This document shows positions 1 to 11,009 of a stretch of DNA of 64,000 nucleotides, piece by piece; within the stretch, counting starts at the first letter, position 1, and every line of letters starts with the position of its first letter. Where the stretch lies: the NCBI GenBank assembly GCA_930367215.1, contig OV884059.1, positions 223,137,803-223,201,802 on the forward strand, given 5' to 3'. Origin of the DNA: Pollenia angustigena (lineage: Eukaryota; Arthropoda; Insecta; Diptera; Polleniidae). Position numbers and translations under genes: made by a program. The notes beneath the pieces were generated by a model that had not been told where the DNA came from, searched no databases, and saw nothing but the letters and a program-made list of their open reading frames with translations.

Positions 1-36
1 TCAGATGTAAAACATGTCGTCTACATGCATCTTTAT
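1..36. repeat. Terminal fragment of a foldback MITE family
   Basis: The first bases match the right-hand terminal inverted repeat of the element at 5575-6189 (core ACATGTCGTSTACATGCA). The remainder of this copy lies outside the window. Confidence 0.5.
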
Positions 37-683
37 CAAAGTTTGATGCAGACACTAAAACAACACCGCACCAGTAGTTAAAAAACTATTTGCTTGTTGT
101 GTGTAGAAACAACAAAAACAACAGAACAAAACGAAAACACATTATTCTTATGTTTAAAAAGCAAAATTGTAAACTCTTGCTTCTCATTTAGTTAATATTT
201 TCAGTTATACGTGTACATTAAGTTTTTGAAGCAAAAAACCTATCGGGAATGAGGCTGGTGTTTTATAATTTAAATTCTGTAGGGTGTAGAACGGAATTAT
301 AATAAAATTCTCCTTCTATTTTCACTTTTGGGTTATTTCGAGTACGAACTCGGGATTGAATATACTTTATAATTATTAAATCAAGCTTATTTTGAGAAAC
401 ATTAAATCTTAGTTTTACTTAAATCAATCTCATTTTCGGACTATTTCAAGAACGAAATCAGTATTGAATATGGAATAGTTAAGTATTTCGCGATTGAAAA
501 TCCGTACTTGAAGCAATCTTTCTATACTGGATTCAAGAAAATACATACTCACCATAATATAAATACCGCTTCGGATTGTTTTGAGTACGGATGGATTGAT
601 TTTTCTTTTGAGTTTAGTCCATAATTTATAGATCTAAAATGAAGGCAATTTCTGAAAAATGTTTACTTTCGCTTGAGGGTATT

Positions 684-1050
684 AAGCTTTGTTCACAATC
701 AGAGCAACAATTTCGCTTTTTCTGCTATCTTATTTCTTCCCAAAGTATTTCATATATTTCCCTTTCACTTTTTTTAAACAAAAGTTTTTCCTAAAATGTT
801 GAGTCAACTTCTACTTCAGCAACAATTTGCATGAAATTGTTAATGACGCCTAAAATTATTTAATTTAGTTTTGAATGAAAATTTTAAGAAAATGTTTCAA
901 CAAATAATAATAAATACGTTATATTGTTCTGAGCAAAATTTGCAAACTGACCTTATGTAAAATGTGCGTGGTCGCGAAAAAAATGTGTGGTCGCGAAAAA
1001 AATTGTGAACACCAGTCAAAATGTTGCTGTCTATTGTGAACGAAGCTTTA
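684..1050. mobile_element. TA-flanked foldback MITE
   Basis: The left end AGCTTTGTTCACAAT is mirrored at the right end (reverse complement AAGCTTCGTTCACAAT), with TA on both sides, as in Tc1/mariner-type non-autonomous elements. Its left part (about 680-900) is also an inverted homologue of 2945-3170 in the neighbouring element, so both belong to one family. No coding capacity is visible; the 84-residue frame inside it is low complexity. Confidence 0.6.
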
Positions 1051-1056
1051 AAGATT

Positions 1057-1905
1057 TGACATAGGTGAATGTTGCATATTTTCTTTTTTTCACTAAGTGA
1101 ACAATTTTTAGCTTGTTTTTTGAAATCAGCATTCAACCCATATTTATCCAAATACCATCCACATGAATTAAAATATTAAAACCGAAAGATCATCACTCTG
1201 GAACCTAAAGCGATATTTCGTATTCTTTTACGGTTTAAAGATGTAGCGAAATATATTTAGATTTTGACCTTAAGTGTTTAAAATTTTTTGTTAAATTTTT
1301 GATTTATTTTGCACAAAGATAAATTTTTTTTATGTTTATTAAATAAAAACTCCTTTCATTGAAAACTATCCTGACTTTATTGTGCATTGACGAAAATCAT
1401 GTTTGTTCATGTATGCATATGGATAAAAAAATGTTTGTTTTAATTATTGCTCTCAACTTTTCTGGTGACAGCCGTAAACCAAACGTTTGCAAAATGGCAA
1501 CAGCTGTAGGCTGTAGATAAAATTTTTATACCGTCAAAAAAGACAATTTTAGTTATTCATATGTAGATGTTTTAATACTTATAAAGGAACTCGATGCATG
1601 AATATAAATTTATGGATATACACAAACACACAAAAAGCCACCTACACACATTGTTAAAGGATCGAACCATTTTTTTCATTTATTTTCGTTTGATGAAATT
1701 CTGTACACTAAAAAAAATTTTTGCTATTATGTTTATTCCATATTTAAATCTGGTTGCAAAAGGCTTGGAGATTTTTAACCATAACCATTTGTTTGCAATT
1801 AAACAATAACATTATTTTAATTTAGAGTCACATGATAAATGTTTAAACGTAATTATCCTTTTTTTCTCAAAAACTATATTTATGTATATTTGCGTTAGAA
1901 GCATA
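1057..1905. other. AT-rich spacer, nothing recognised
   Basis: No TE ends, RNA gene or coding pattern could be supported. The 71-codon frame at 1594-1809 has no recognisable domain and looks like chance. Confidence 0.5.
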
Positions 1906-3173
1906 AAGCTGCGTTCACAATCAAAAATACATTTTCACTTGGGGTTCATAATAGAGCAACAATTTCTTTTGTAACTACACACTAGGGTGGTCACAAGAAA
2001 TCAATGTTGGATTTTCCATCGGCGCAATCCCCTAATATGTGCCAATAGCATAAAAAATGCGATTGATAAAGTTTCAGCTTAACATGTGCCTTATTGAGAA
2101 TAAATTAAGGAAAAACAGCGATTTTTCACTGAAATTCGTATTTCCTTGCCTTTATAACCGAAACCATTCATTATAGGAACCGAAGTAGAGTCTTGTTTTA
2201 TAGGAAATTTTATTCTTATTAATTTTGATATTGATAGTTTTGTTCCTTATACCAATAGATAAAGTTACATGTTAGCGTAATCCGATTGGGCTGAAACTGC
2301 ATCAATCGCATTTTCTATCCTATTGGCACATATTAGGGGTGTGCCCCGACGGAAAATCCAGCATTGATTTCTGGTAACCATCCTATTAGTGTCGTTACAA
2401 GATATGGTAAATTTTTTGTTGTTGGCTATCTTTTGCTGCACCCCTCTAAAATATTTTAATAGCCTAGAAAATCCGATTGAAAAAGTTTCAGAATAATCGA
2501 ATAACGGCAACACGTGCCTCATTGAGCATAACTTAGGGAAAAACAGTGATTTTTCACTAAAATTCGTATTTTTTTGTCCTTAATTAATGTTAAATACCAC
2601 TTTATCTATTGGTATAAGGAACAAAACTATTAATATCAAAATTAATAAGAATAAAATTTCCTATAAAACAAGACTCTACTTAGGTTCCTAGAATAAATGG
2701 TTTCGGTTATAAAGGCAAGGAAATACGAATTTTAGTGAAAAATCGCTGTTTTTCCTTAATTTATTCTCAATGAGGCTCATGTTAGCGTTACCCGATTAAG
2801 CTGAAACTTTGTCAATCGCATTTTTTATGCTATTGGCACATATTAGGGGATTGCGCCGATGGAAAATCCAACATTGATTTCTTGTGACCACCCTACCACA
2901 CACATTTTGCATCAAGAAACCGTTTGCAAATTTTAGCCACTACAATATGTTGCATTTATTTTTATTTTTGTAAACATTTTTTAAAATTTTCATTCAAAAC
3001 TTAATACAATTATTTAAAACGTCAGAAACAATTTCATACAAATTGTTGCTGAAGTTAAAAAAGTTTTAGTTACATTTTTGTTCTAAAAATTAAAGGAAAA
3101 TATATGAAATACTTTGGGACGAAAAAAGATAGAAGAAAAAACGAAATTGTTTTTTTGATTGTGAACGTAGCTT
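1906..3173. mobile_element. Foldback MITE, same family as 684-1050, with a nested insertion
   Basis: The ends GCTGCGTTCACAATCAAAAA and, reversed, GCTACGTTCACAATCAAAAA face each other across about 1.27 kb. A second palindromic element (1985-2893) sits inside. Removing it leaves about 360 bp, close to the 367 bp of the sister copy at 684-1050. Confidence 0.6.
1985..2893. mobile_element. Long-armed palindromic MITE, TA target site
   Basis: Arms of about 285 bp (1985-2265 and about 2600-2893) are near-perfect reverse complements. The termini are GGGTGGTCAC and GTGACCACCC, flanked by TA. The centre (2266-2600) holds further partial inverted copies of the arms (for example the CATATTAGGGG-containing stretch), as if arms had been duplicated inward. 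The termini resemble those of the element at 50226-51143 (GGGTGGCCGTT). Confidence 0.75.
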
Positions 3174-3243
3174 AATTGTTTGTAACAACTGTAAAGGGCC
3201 CTGAGGACGTTCAAAACAAACATCAAGCTATAGATATTGACTA

Positions 3244-4150
3244 CACAGAAAAAATTATTTTTCCAATTCAAACAAAAAATTTTTAGAATCAAACAATTTT
3301 TTGTCTGAAATCGGTCCTATAAACAAATTCGCATATTCAAACAATTTATTTGCATTTTGTTTGTTGAAAAAAACACCGATTTTTTCTAACAAATAAATTA
3401 ACTGAATCAAACAAAAAGTTTACATAAATTCTTATAAATTTCCAACAAATAATTTTGCTGAATCAAACAAAAAAGTTTTTGCACAAGCAATGACTGACGC
3501 GCACACAAGCAATCACTGTTGGAGAAGATGAAGCAGAGCAGAGTGGCCGGCTGGCTTTATTTTACACACAATGTTTTTCTTCATCACTCACTGTTGCTGC
3601 ATCCTTTCCTCTGCTAATGAAGAAGAAATGTAATCAAAAACGGCGACAGACCGACTCGATATGTTTTTCGTCATCATTCTATTTTTGTATTTGATGGTTT
3701 AAAGTAAACAGTTTGAAAAAATTGAATACGGAATTTTGTTTTTTTTACCAACTTTGAAACAAACCAAAAATTAATTTTAATTCTTATAATGTTGTTGTTG
3801 TTTCTGTTGTTTAAAAAGAGTGAAACGTTTTTTTACTACAAACCTCGTCACGCTCTTTTATCATCTTTCTTATTTTTGTACTATTTTAAAGCGTCCAAAA
3901 ATAGACTGCATATAAAAAAAAATGCAAAAAGACGACAACATTAAAGAGCGTTAAATATTTCACACAAAATTATGAAAACTTGAAACCAATAACGTGTATA
4001 TTATATTTTTGAATAGTTGTCAACATTTTTGTTGGTTAAATAATAATCAAACAAAAATATTAATTGAATCAATAAAAAAATTTGTAGAAATCAAAAAAAC
4101 TTTCAAACAAGCGTTTGTTTGAAAATAATTCGGCAATAATTTTTTCTGTG
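3244..4150. mobile_element. TA-flanked foldback with CACAGAAAAAAT ends
   Basis: The ends CACAGAAAAAATTATT and AATAATTTTTTCTGTG are inverted and bordered by TA. The subterminal regions are rich in short AATCAAACAAAAA motifs in both orientations. The interior around 3480-3700 is less AT-rich. The same terminal motif recurs at 14565, 14858 and 57350, so it marks a family or superfamily. Confidence 0.6.
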
Positions 4151-4274
4151 TAGAATCAAAACTCTCTTAAAACAAAAATTTTTGCTCGGTGTACAATTCA
4201 GGGTTGTCAGCTCTTGTTTTCAAATTTTATGTTTTTATACCTTAAATCAAAAAAAAAAAAAAATATATATATAT

Positions 4275-4437
4275 AATTAGTATTGTGGTTATTTTGTTGA
4301 ACTATTTATGGTTTTTAATCCAAATTTTTAATATTTTTAATTAGGCTTAAGTTCATGAAATTTAAAATTCCTTTCTTCATAAAAATAATTTAGTAAAAAT
4401 TAAATTTCATGAACTTAATCCTAATTAAAAATATTAA
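4275..4437. repeat. Palindromic fragment of the B-box repeat family (tail only)
   Basis: It begins AATTAGTATTGTGGTTATTT and contains two tail segments facing each other (GGCTTAAGTTCATGAAATTT and its complement about 85 bp away). AT microsatellites border both sides. It matches the tails of the copies at 10516, 11010, 25823 and 46052. Confidence 0.6.
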
Positions 4438-4619
4438 AAATATATATATATATATTTATATTTTTTCATCCCCATCTATTGATTAAGTTTTCGTTTACTT
4501 TTTTTTTGGTTGTCAAAATCATTTATGTGTTTACTACCAGCAATTGTATACTAAACGCAACAAACACATTGTAAAAGGCCATCATCGAACCTTGTTTCTT
4601 CTCAATCAAAGCCAAAGCT

Positions 4620-4895
4620 CGCGTTACGTTAAGTGGAGAAATTCATTGCCCCTTGATGACATTAATCCGTGCGAGATATCGTTTCAAGAGGATGGCGCTA
4701 CGTGACATACGTTGACCGCAAAACAAAATTTGGCGACAAATTGTGGGATTAAACCGCTCTCGATTATTGTCGTTTGACCTACGAAAGTTACTGGCTTATG
4801 CTGATAAACTGGACAAAATTGAAGCCTTGGAGGCCGATATTGTTTGCTTCAATCGTGACAAAATGCTAATGCCATGTATTGATTTTTCGAAATAA
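4620..4895 (+). pseudogene. Broken DD41D-type mariner transposase fragment
   Basis: Conceptual translation over three frames gives the second-aspartate block FQEDGAT followed by a stop in place of the usual Cys. After frameshifts comes a C-terminal stretch with YADKLDKIEALEADI, ending at a stop near 4895. This matches the layout of the two DD41D-type copies in this window (FQQDGATCHTA at 16665 and a YTHMPASIDALEDNIEAF block at 36450), but is clearly a different, older subfamily. It would have encoded the C-terminal half of a DDE/D transposase that cuts and pastes DNA. At least two frameshifts and an in-frame stop make it inactive. No terminal repeats could be assigned. Assignment to Tc1/mariner is fairly firm; the exact subfamily is inference. 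Confidence 0.55.
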
Positions 4896-4985
4896 AACGA
4901 TTTGAAATTTTCTATGTTTTTAAATCATTAAATTATTGAAATTAGCGAAGGAATTTTACAACATAAATGGCCAAATTCACCAATT

Positions 4986-5030
4986 TATTTAAGGCCCCTA
5001 ATACGGTCCACAACTCAACTCAGTTGAGTT
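4986..5030. repeat. Possible degenerate PIF/Harbinger-like terminus
   Basis: TAAGGCCCCTAATACGGTCC followed by ACAACTCAACTCAGTTGAGT resembles the terminus of the two Harbinger-like copies (TAATGCCCCTATTGCGGTTC, CTCAACTCAG). No matching opposite end was found, so this is a weak call. Confidence 0.3.
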
Positions 5031-5164
5031 GTAATTTTTTAATTTTTGTATTATGGTTTACAACTTTGCTATATTGTGGCGAACATAAACCAAGTTGTTT
5101 TATTAACAAATCAACTGAGTGTATTTAACCTTAAGATTCACTCGGCCATAAATGAAAGAAAAAT

Positions 5165-5560
5165 TAATGATTTAAATTTTCATTGAATTACATTTATGAA
5201 GAAAGGAATTTTACAACATATAGTTAATTACAATTTATTGATAATTTTTCATTATTAACTGAGCTGGGAATCGAACCCAGGTTTTTACGGACAGGTTGCC
5301 CTTATGTTGCGATTGTAGCCACACAATCTCTTCGGAGATTTTGAACTTTAGCCTGATACAAATGTCAGCATTTGGATTTAAAACCATAAACAGTTTAATA
5401 AATTAACCACAATACTAATAATTATTGATATTTTTTCCTACTTGACTGAACACGGGCTCGAACTCATTTCGAATTTACTTGTTTCGAGAACAACCACATT
5501 TACATCTTCCATGTATTTTGCAGTTTTGCTCTTGCCACCAGTGCAAAAATTTCACCCTTA
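5165..5560 (-). repeat. Two fragments of the B-box repeat family
   Basis: 5165-5422 runs from a tail (AAGAAAGGAATTTTACAACA) through a tRNA-like B box (reverse complement GGGTTCGATTCCCAG) to an opposite-facing tail end AACCACAATACTAAT. 5430-5560 is a second head in minus orientation (GGGCTCGAACTC). The arrangement repeats the tail-head-tail structure seen at 10516-10912. Confidence 0.5.
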
Positions 5561-5574
5561 TTTTGTAAAAAACA

Positions 5575-6189
5575 CTTGAGCATGTACACCGCATGTTTTT
5601 TACATCTAAATTGTCATTATTTCAAGTCACATGTTATTGTGCATGTCTGTAAAAACTGCCGTTTTACATAAGGTTTATAACATTCGGTCACAAACGTACA
5701 TGAAATTTGCTTCTGATAGTGTGTCTGTTCTTTTCGCGTAGTTTCGAAATAGCGTGCTGCCGCCACAAAATTATTTTTGTGCAGTTAAAGACTTTAGTCG
5801 TTTATCAATGTTTTTCTTTAAACTGGAGGACACCAATTTAGCATGTTGTAATGACACAATTTTTATAAATTTTTATAAAAATACGTACATAATTTCTATT
5901 CAATGGCAAAATTATCATTCATATATTGGTATTGTAAAATATTAACTTCGGCCGTCAATATTTTACCGCCGCTTCTGATTTCTTCCTGGCATAGATTTCT
6001 GATACAGCTGATGTCAGATGCTTTGTCCGAAGAAAATAAAGCACGCTCTAATTGAAATTTTGTCAGATGACTTTGCATCTGACTTTTACAGACGCAGTGT
6101 TCTAAAAGTAACACATGACATGTATATATTTTACAGTGGAAAATTTGACAAGTCAGATGTAAAAAACATGTCGTGTACATGCAGCTTTA
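5575..6189. mobile_element. Foldback MITE with CATGTACACGACATG arms
   Basis: The left arm (about 5579-5670) and right arm (about 6085-6189) are reverse complements with cores CATGTACACCGCATG and CATGTCGTGTACATG. The 94-codon minus-strand frame across the right arm is a by-product of the repeat. Another copy begins the window (1-36). Confidence 0.55.
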
Positions 6190-6213
6190 CTTAAAAATAT
6201 TTTCATATCGATA

Positions 6214-6588
6214 CCTTCCCATAAGAATGTATTAAGCGACATTTCTTAAATTGTGTAGGAAACGAAAAAAAACGTCTCATTTAGTTATTTATTTGTGTAT
6301 TTTTTTTGAAAGGAACATATTTAAAAAGCGATTTTCAGAATACAAAACATATTTCAAAATGTGGCTTAGCATAATTTCATTGGCGGATAATACAAATTAC
6401 AGGATGCAACATTATTCCAGTAAGAAAACTTGACGGTTGATACAATTTTATTTTCTCTCTAGTTTCCTTTGCATCCATGATACGGCAGCGAAACCCAGGC
6501 CAAAATGTGGCGCTTAACTTCTAGTATAGTTCCACATCAAAAAGTCATTTTCGAAAAAAGTGCCGCTTAATACATTCTTATGGGAAGG
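6214..6588. mobile_element. hAT-like MITE (8-bp duplication)
   Basis: The inverted ends CCTTCCCATAAGAATGTATT and AATACATTCTTATGGGAAGG are flanked by TATCGATA on the left and TTTCGATA on the right, an 8-bp duplication with one mismatch. Eight-bp duplications are typical of the hAT superfamily. The 375-bp interior has no transposase. Confidence 0.6.
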
Positions 6589-6774
6589 TTTCGATATAAA
6601 CTTTTAAAAATTCCAAAAATTTTATATGAAAAATTTCTTAAATATTTCTTTCATTTCTACAATTTTAAGTTCTATCGGGTTAAAAAACAAACCCATTAAT
6701 ATTATAGTTCAATTTTAAAAAGTTTGAGTAGAATATCAGTTTAAGATGAACTTAAATGAATTTCAAGAGAACAA

Positions 6775-8430
6775 ATTATAAAAAAGCCATGGTAAGCTAT
6801 GAACCAATCATCCCAAATTCTGCAGAATGATTTCTGGTATTAAAAAACATAAATTTCAATACAGCGGTGCAATTAGTTTAAGCGTTTGCAGTAAATTTCA
6901 GAAGGCTGCTAAAATGGAATCTAAGGAAAATTATGGACCGTATATCACAAAATTGCATAACATTTTTTCTGGCCATATGAAGCTAAACTGGAAGAAAGTT
7001 TACCGCGTATTTAATTATTTTACCAGAGTGGGCTTTATATGAGGCCTTGGTAAGTTATGCACCGATCTTCACCTAATTTCACAGTGTCATTTCTAGTTCT
7101 ATAAAACAGTGATGTGTCAAATTTTGTTATGATAGCGTTATTTTTTACGTTTTTAGGCGTACTAAGCTGTTTTCCTGGAGTAAGGTTTATATGGGGCCTA
7201 GGGTAAATTATGAACTGATCTTCACGAAATTTCACAGTCTTATTTCTAGTCCTGTTAAACTTATATGTTCCAAATTTTGTTATGACAGCATTATTTTTTA
7301 CGTATTTAGGTTTACTAAGCCGTTTTCCGGGAGTAAGGTTTATATGGGGCCTTATGGTAAATGATGGACCGTTCTTCACAAAATTTTAAAGTCTTATTTC
7401 TCGTTCAATAAAACTGTGATGTACCAAATTTTGTTATGATAGCATTCTTGTTTACGTTTTTAGGCGTACTAAGCTGTTTTCCGGGAGTAAGGTTTATATG
7501 GGGCCTATGGTAAATTATGGACCGATCTTCACGAAATTTCACAGTCTTATTTTTAGTTCTAAAAAATTTTGATCTACCAAATTTTGTTATGATAGCATTC
7601 TTTTTTACGTTTTTAGGCGTACTAAGCTGTTTTCCGGGAGTAAGGTTTATATGGGGCCTATGGTAAATTATGGACCGATCTTCACGAAATTTTACAGTCT
7701 TATTTTTAGTTCTAAAAAATTTTGATCCACCAAATTTTGTTATGATAGCATTATTTTTTACGGATTAAGGCGTACTAAGCTGTTTTCCGGGAGTAAGGTT
7801 TATATGGGGCCTATGGTAATTTATGGACCGATCTTCACGAAACTTAATAGTTTCATTTCTAGTCCTATTTAACTGTGACGTGCCAAAATTTGTTATGATA
7901 GCATTGTTAGTTAGGGTTTTAGGCTTACTATACTGTTTTCCGGGAGTAGGGCTTATATGGGGCCTAGGGTAAATCATGGACGGATCTTCAAGAAATTTTA
8001 CAGCATGATTTCCAGTTAAATAAAACGAACTGTTGCGAAATCTTATATCATTCCGTGCATTTTTCCACCATTTATGTTAGTTTTTGTAACAAAGTTATCA
8101 ATTTTTTTTAGGTGGTGGTTCCACATTTTGATTCATAGCTCAGATCCTATTGAACCGATTTTGCTAGATTTCAATCCCAAACTGCTTAGGATAACTATAA
8201 GCAATTTGGCACCAAGTTTGTTTATTTCTTTTGAGTTTTTCGAAAGTGAGCGTGTTTTCAACAGACGGATAGACGGACAGACAGACGGACATGGCTAAAT
8301 CGACTTAAAATTACTCAAGGACCCAGAATATATATACTTTATAGGGTCTGTGATGAATAATAAAAAAGTTACACACGGAATGACAAACTTAATATACCCT
8401 CTTCACAACTAATTGGGGTGGAGGGTATAA
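6775..8430 (-). mobile_element. Helentron-associated (DINE-1/mini-me-like) element, 3'-truncated
   Basis: Read on the minus strand it begins near 8430 with TTTTATACCCTCCACCCC and passes a block with TTTGTCATTCCGTGTG and a CTATAAAGTATATATATTCT motif. It then crosses a GTCY-type core (8262-8293) and enters a tandem array. The same parts in the same order occur at 41926-44668. DINE-1-type elements are known to combine a terminal block, a microsatellite-prone GTCY core and central tandem repeats. The hairpin-containing end seen at 41926 is missing here. Confidence 0.6.
7025..8000 (-). repeat. 153-bp tandem array inside the Helentron-like element
   Basis: The landmark GAGTAAGGTTTATATGGGGC starts at 7178, 7331, 7485, 7638 and 7791, and in variant form at 7944, giving a period of 153-154 bp. 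More diverged units continue back to about 6775. Because 153 is divisible by three, minus-strand frames stay open across units (7035-7379, 7765-7977); these are not genes. Central repeats of about 150 bp are known for DINE-1-type elements. Confidence 0.8.
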
Positions 8431-8556
8431 AAAATGCAATTTGGTGTATGCTTCTTAAAAATTTTGCTCCCGTAAAGGGTGGCTGGCTTTATTCTAAAAA
8501 ACTCACCCTTTTCGGGAGTAAAATTTTTAAGAAATAGATACCAAATTGCATTTTTT
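8430..8556. repeat. 127-bp inverted repeat next to a Helentron end
   Basis: ATGCAATTTGGTGTATGCTT near 8434 is mirrored near 8550, and TTGCTCCCGTAAAGGGTG is mirrored by CACCCTTTTCGGGAGT. The loop is about 22 bases. It abuts the element terminus at 8430. It may be a small MITE or a remnant of one. Confidence 0.5.
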
Positions 8557-9621
8557 TAAATGAAATGTCACATTTTTTTTTAGAAAAGAAAACACCAAAA
8601 ATGTATTAAAAGAGCTCTTGAAAAAACTGACTTTAGTATCTGTGTAGTCATAATTTTTTTGTATGTGGGCAAATCCCAGAAACAGTCCACCAACCAAAAA
8701 TTTTTTAAATGAATTTTTTTTTAACGGAATATAAGACAAGATGTTTAATTTCATTTTTGTATTAAAAAATATGTATTTCAATGATCATCAATGCAATAAT
8801 TTTTCCAAATCATACCCCACTGCTGATTTTTTAATAAAATACGTGAATTTAGCATTATTTTAGCTGATTTTTGTGCTTAAAATAGCACTTAGAGAAAACT
8901 TATCAAAACATAAATTTCGTTAAAATAAAAGTTGATATTAGTTTAAGAAATGCAATTCATAAAAATATAATTTGTTTTGTTAAAATAAATAAAATATAAT
9001 AATAAAATACTACTGGAAAAACTGTAGCGTGCGTTACGGAGCGTGCGTCACAAAGGGTTGACGGCTTTTGTCAAAAAATCACAACATTTTTTGGCTGCAA
9101 ATAAGTGCGTTAAGAATTCTCTTATACTCATCTTTCATTTAGGAATCAGATTTGTATACCTTATCATGCAAAATTCACTAAAAATTAGGAAAACGCACTT
9201 CAACCTTTGAAGTTACTTCCACTTTTTGTAGCGTGCGTCACAAAACTTTGTGATCAATTATTTCGCAACAAATACTTGCTAAGAAATTATGATATATGCC
9301 ATTCGTTAGTAAATATTAATGTCAGTAAATACTATATATAAGTTGAAGCTATCTCTTTTGAAAGACCAAAAACTGTGTATATTTCAATCAGAAAACGCGT
9401 GCGAATGTAGCGTTCATCACGCAGGATTTGCCCATGTGTCCTTTTTTTATGTAAAAATTGCTTTAAAAAAATGGTTTGTTTTAAAAATAAATATGAAAAT
9501 GTTAAAATAAAATAATCATACGGAATGAATGAAGGATGTTCTTTTCCTACTCCATTAAACACATCAGAATATAAATAAATTTTATACATAAATATTTATA
9601 TATGTGAAGTTCATATACCTA
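8557..9621. other. AT-rich stretch with GTAGCGTGCGTCACA repeats
   Basis: The only structure seen is a short motif (GTAGCGTGCGTYACR) occurring at about 9024, 9042 and 9228, with a looser match near 9408. No ends or coding sequence could be defined. Confidence 0.4.
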
Positions 9622-9839
9622 TACAGTGTCGGAAAAAATAAAAGCGACACATAAAATTTTTTACAGTTATTATTTAATTTTTAATAAATATGATGAAATA
9701 TTAAACTAAAGCTATTTATTTGGCTTTATTAAAAATTAAGAAACAAAAGCTAGAGTTCAACTTTATTCAAAAAATGTATGTAACTAAAAAATATTTACAT
9801 TTTTGTTGCTTTGTGCTATCACAGCCAAATTTTATTTTA

Positions 9840-10077
9840 ATATTTGGGAAAATCTCTTTATGTAAATTCCATTTTCGAATCTCCTTTTCAATTAAATGAT
9901 GAGATTGGCGCAGGTATTCGGTGAAATGGAGTACCAAGCTCCTTGAGTATTTGGCTATATTTCCCACTTATTTGTAAATTTAGACATCCAATTTTATCTT
10001 TAGGAATTCCCCAGATTTGCTCTATGGGATTCAAATTTTGTGATTGCGATGGTCACTCTAAAATGGGAACACTCACA
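9840..10077 (-). pseudogene. Tc1 transposase, C-terminal fragment
   Basis: Minus-strand translation gives the hallmark third-catalytic-block region of Tc1 transposases: ILE, a stop where Trp is expected (TGA for TGG), then PSQSQNLNPIEQIWG followed by about 40 residues ending in KYSQILKELG-like sequence. In the family this block is WPxxSPDLNPIExxW; here the catalytic Asp position reads Gln (SQN instead of SPD), a second inactivating change. It is interrupted at 10078 by the foldback at 10087-10406, which duplicated 9 bp of it. The N-terminal half of the same gene lies at 15535-16000. The function, cut-and-paste transposition of DNA at TA sites, is lost. Confidence 0.7.
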
Positions 10078-10086
10078 ATATTCTGA

Positions 10087-10406
10087 GGTGAAGTGGCACA
10101 AAGCCATAGGACATAAAGCCATAATGGCTTTATGTCTCAATCCAAACGGACATAAAGCCATAATTTTGATATGGCCTTAAGTCTCATATCAATTTTAGTG
10201 GAATGGGACATAAAGCCATTATGGTGTTATGTCCCATTTGATGTGTTGCGTTACAAATGCTTATAACAAAGACCTGCTTCGCTAACTAAAGCTTCGCTGT
10301 ATAGCCGGCCTTATATTGACACTTAATGGCATATGCCCTAATGTCTCAATGGAATGGGACTTGACGCCATATGGCTTTATGTCCTATGGCTTTGTGACAC
10401 CCCACC
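10087..10406. mobile_element. Foldback element with 9-bp target duplication (Mutator-like)
   Basis: The ends (left GGTGAAGTGGCACAAAGCCA, right read inward GGTGGGGTGTCACAAAGCCA) begin inverted repeats of about 37 bp. ATATTCTGA is present at 10078-10086 and again at 10407-10415. A perfect 9-bp duplication and a GG-starting terminus fit Mutator-like (MULE) non-autonomous elements. The interior (10265-10316) contains CTTCGCTAACTAAAGCTTCG and ATAGCCGGCCTT, a partial unit of the 82-bp repeat at 57756-58236. It has no coding capacity. The Tc1 gene is the host of the insertion. Confidence 0.75.
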
Positions 10407-10515
10407 ATATTCTGAAATTAACTGAAATTGGAATATAAAATAAATGAAAATTCAATTAAAAACCGGTCTACTTATTTTTCATTTATTTTTAGCAAAAAGT
10501 TCATTTAATTTTTTC

Positions 10516-10912
10516 AATAATTAGTATTGTGGTTATTTTTGTTGAACTATTTATGGGTTTTAATACAAATTTTTGAATATTCTTAATTAGGCTTAAGTTC
10601 TTGAAATTTAATTATTTTTATGAAGAAAGAAATTTTACAACATGAAAAATAATTAAAATTGTTATTGATAATCTTTCATTCTTGACGTGGCTGGGGCTCG
10701 AACCCCGGCCGGCAGGTTACCATGACATGCCACGTCAAAAATGAAAGATTATCAATAACAATTTTAATTAATTTTCATGTTGTTAAATTCCTTTCTTCAT
10801 AAAAATAATTTAATGAAAAATTAAATTTCATGAACTTAAGCCTAATTAAAAATATTAAAAATTTGGATTAAAAACCATAAATAGTTCAACAAAATAACCA
10901 CAATACTAATTA
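10516..10912. repeat. Head-to-head dimer of the B-box repeat
   Basis: Both outer ends are tails (AATTAGTATTGTGGTT and AACCACAATACTAATT). The halves meet at about 10715-10730 in a head carrying GGCTCGAACCCCGG, a tRNA-like T-arm/B-box sequence on the minus strand. The result is a 397-bp near-palindrome with a small asymmetric centre. A tRNA-derived SINE origin is an inference from the B box only; the inverted tails could equally make this a TIR element that captured a tRNA-like piece. Confidence 0.6.
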
Positions 10913-11009
10913 TTGTTAAAGCTAAGGCACAAGCTCTATGTGTAGATTTGTCCTTCAAGTTGTGCTGAAATAGGTAAACAGAAAAGAAAAAGACAAAATG
11001 AAAAAACAA

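Noticed and set aside
5896..6180. 94-codon minus-strand frame as a small gene
   Set aside because: It lies within the inverted arm of a MITE and has no domain-like pattern.
7035..7977. Repetitive minus-strand proteins with RPHINLTPGK repeats
   Set aside because: They arise because the 153-bp tandem unit is a multiple of three. There is no start context or domain, and the array continues with stops.
7025..8000. CRISPR array
   Set aside because: The repeats are long tandem units without spacers, and the genome is eukaryotic. The same holds for 22985-24566, 57756-58236 and 58440-58880.
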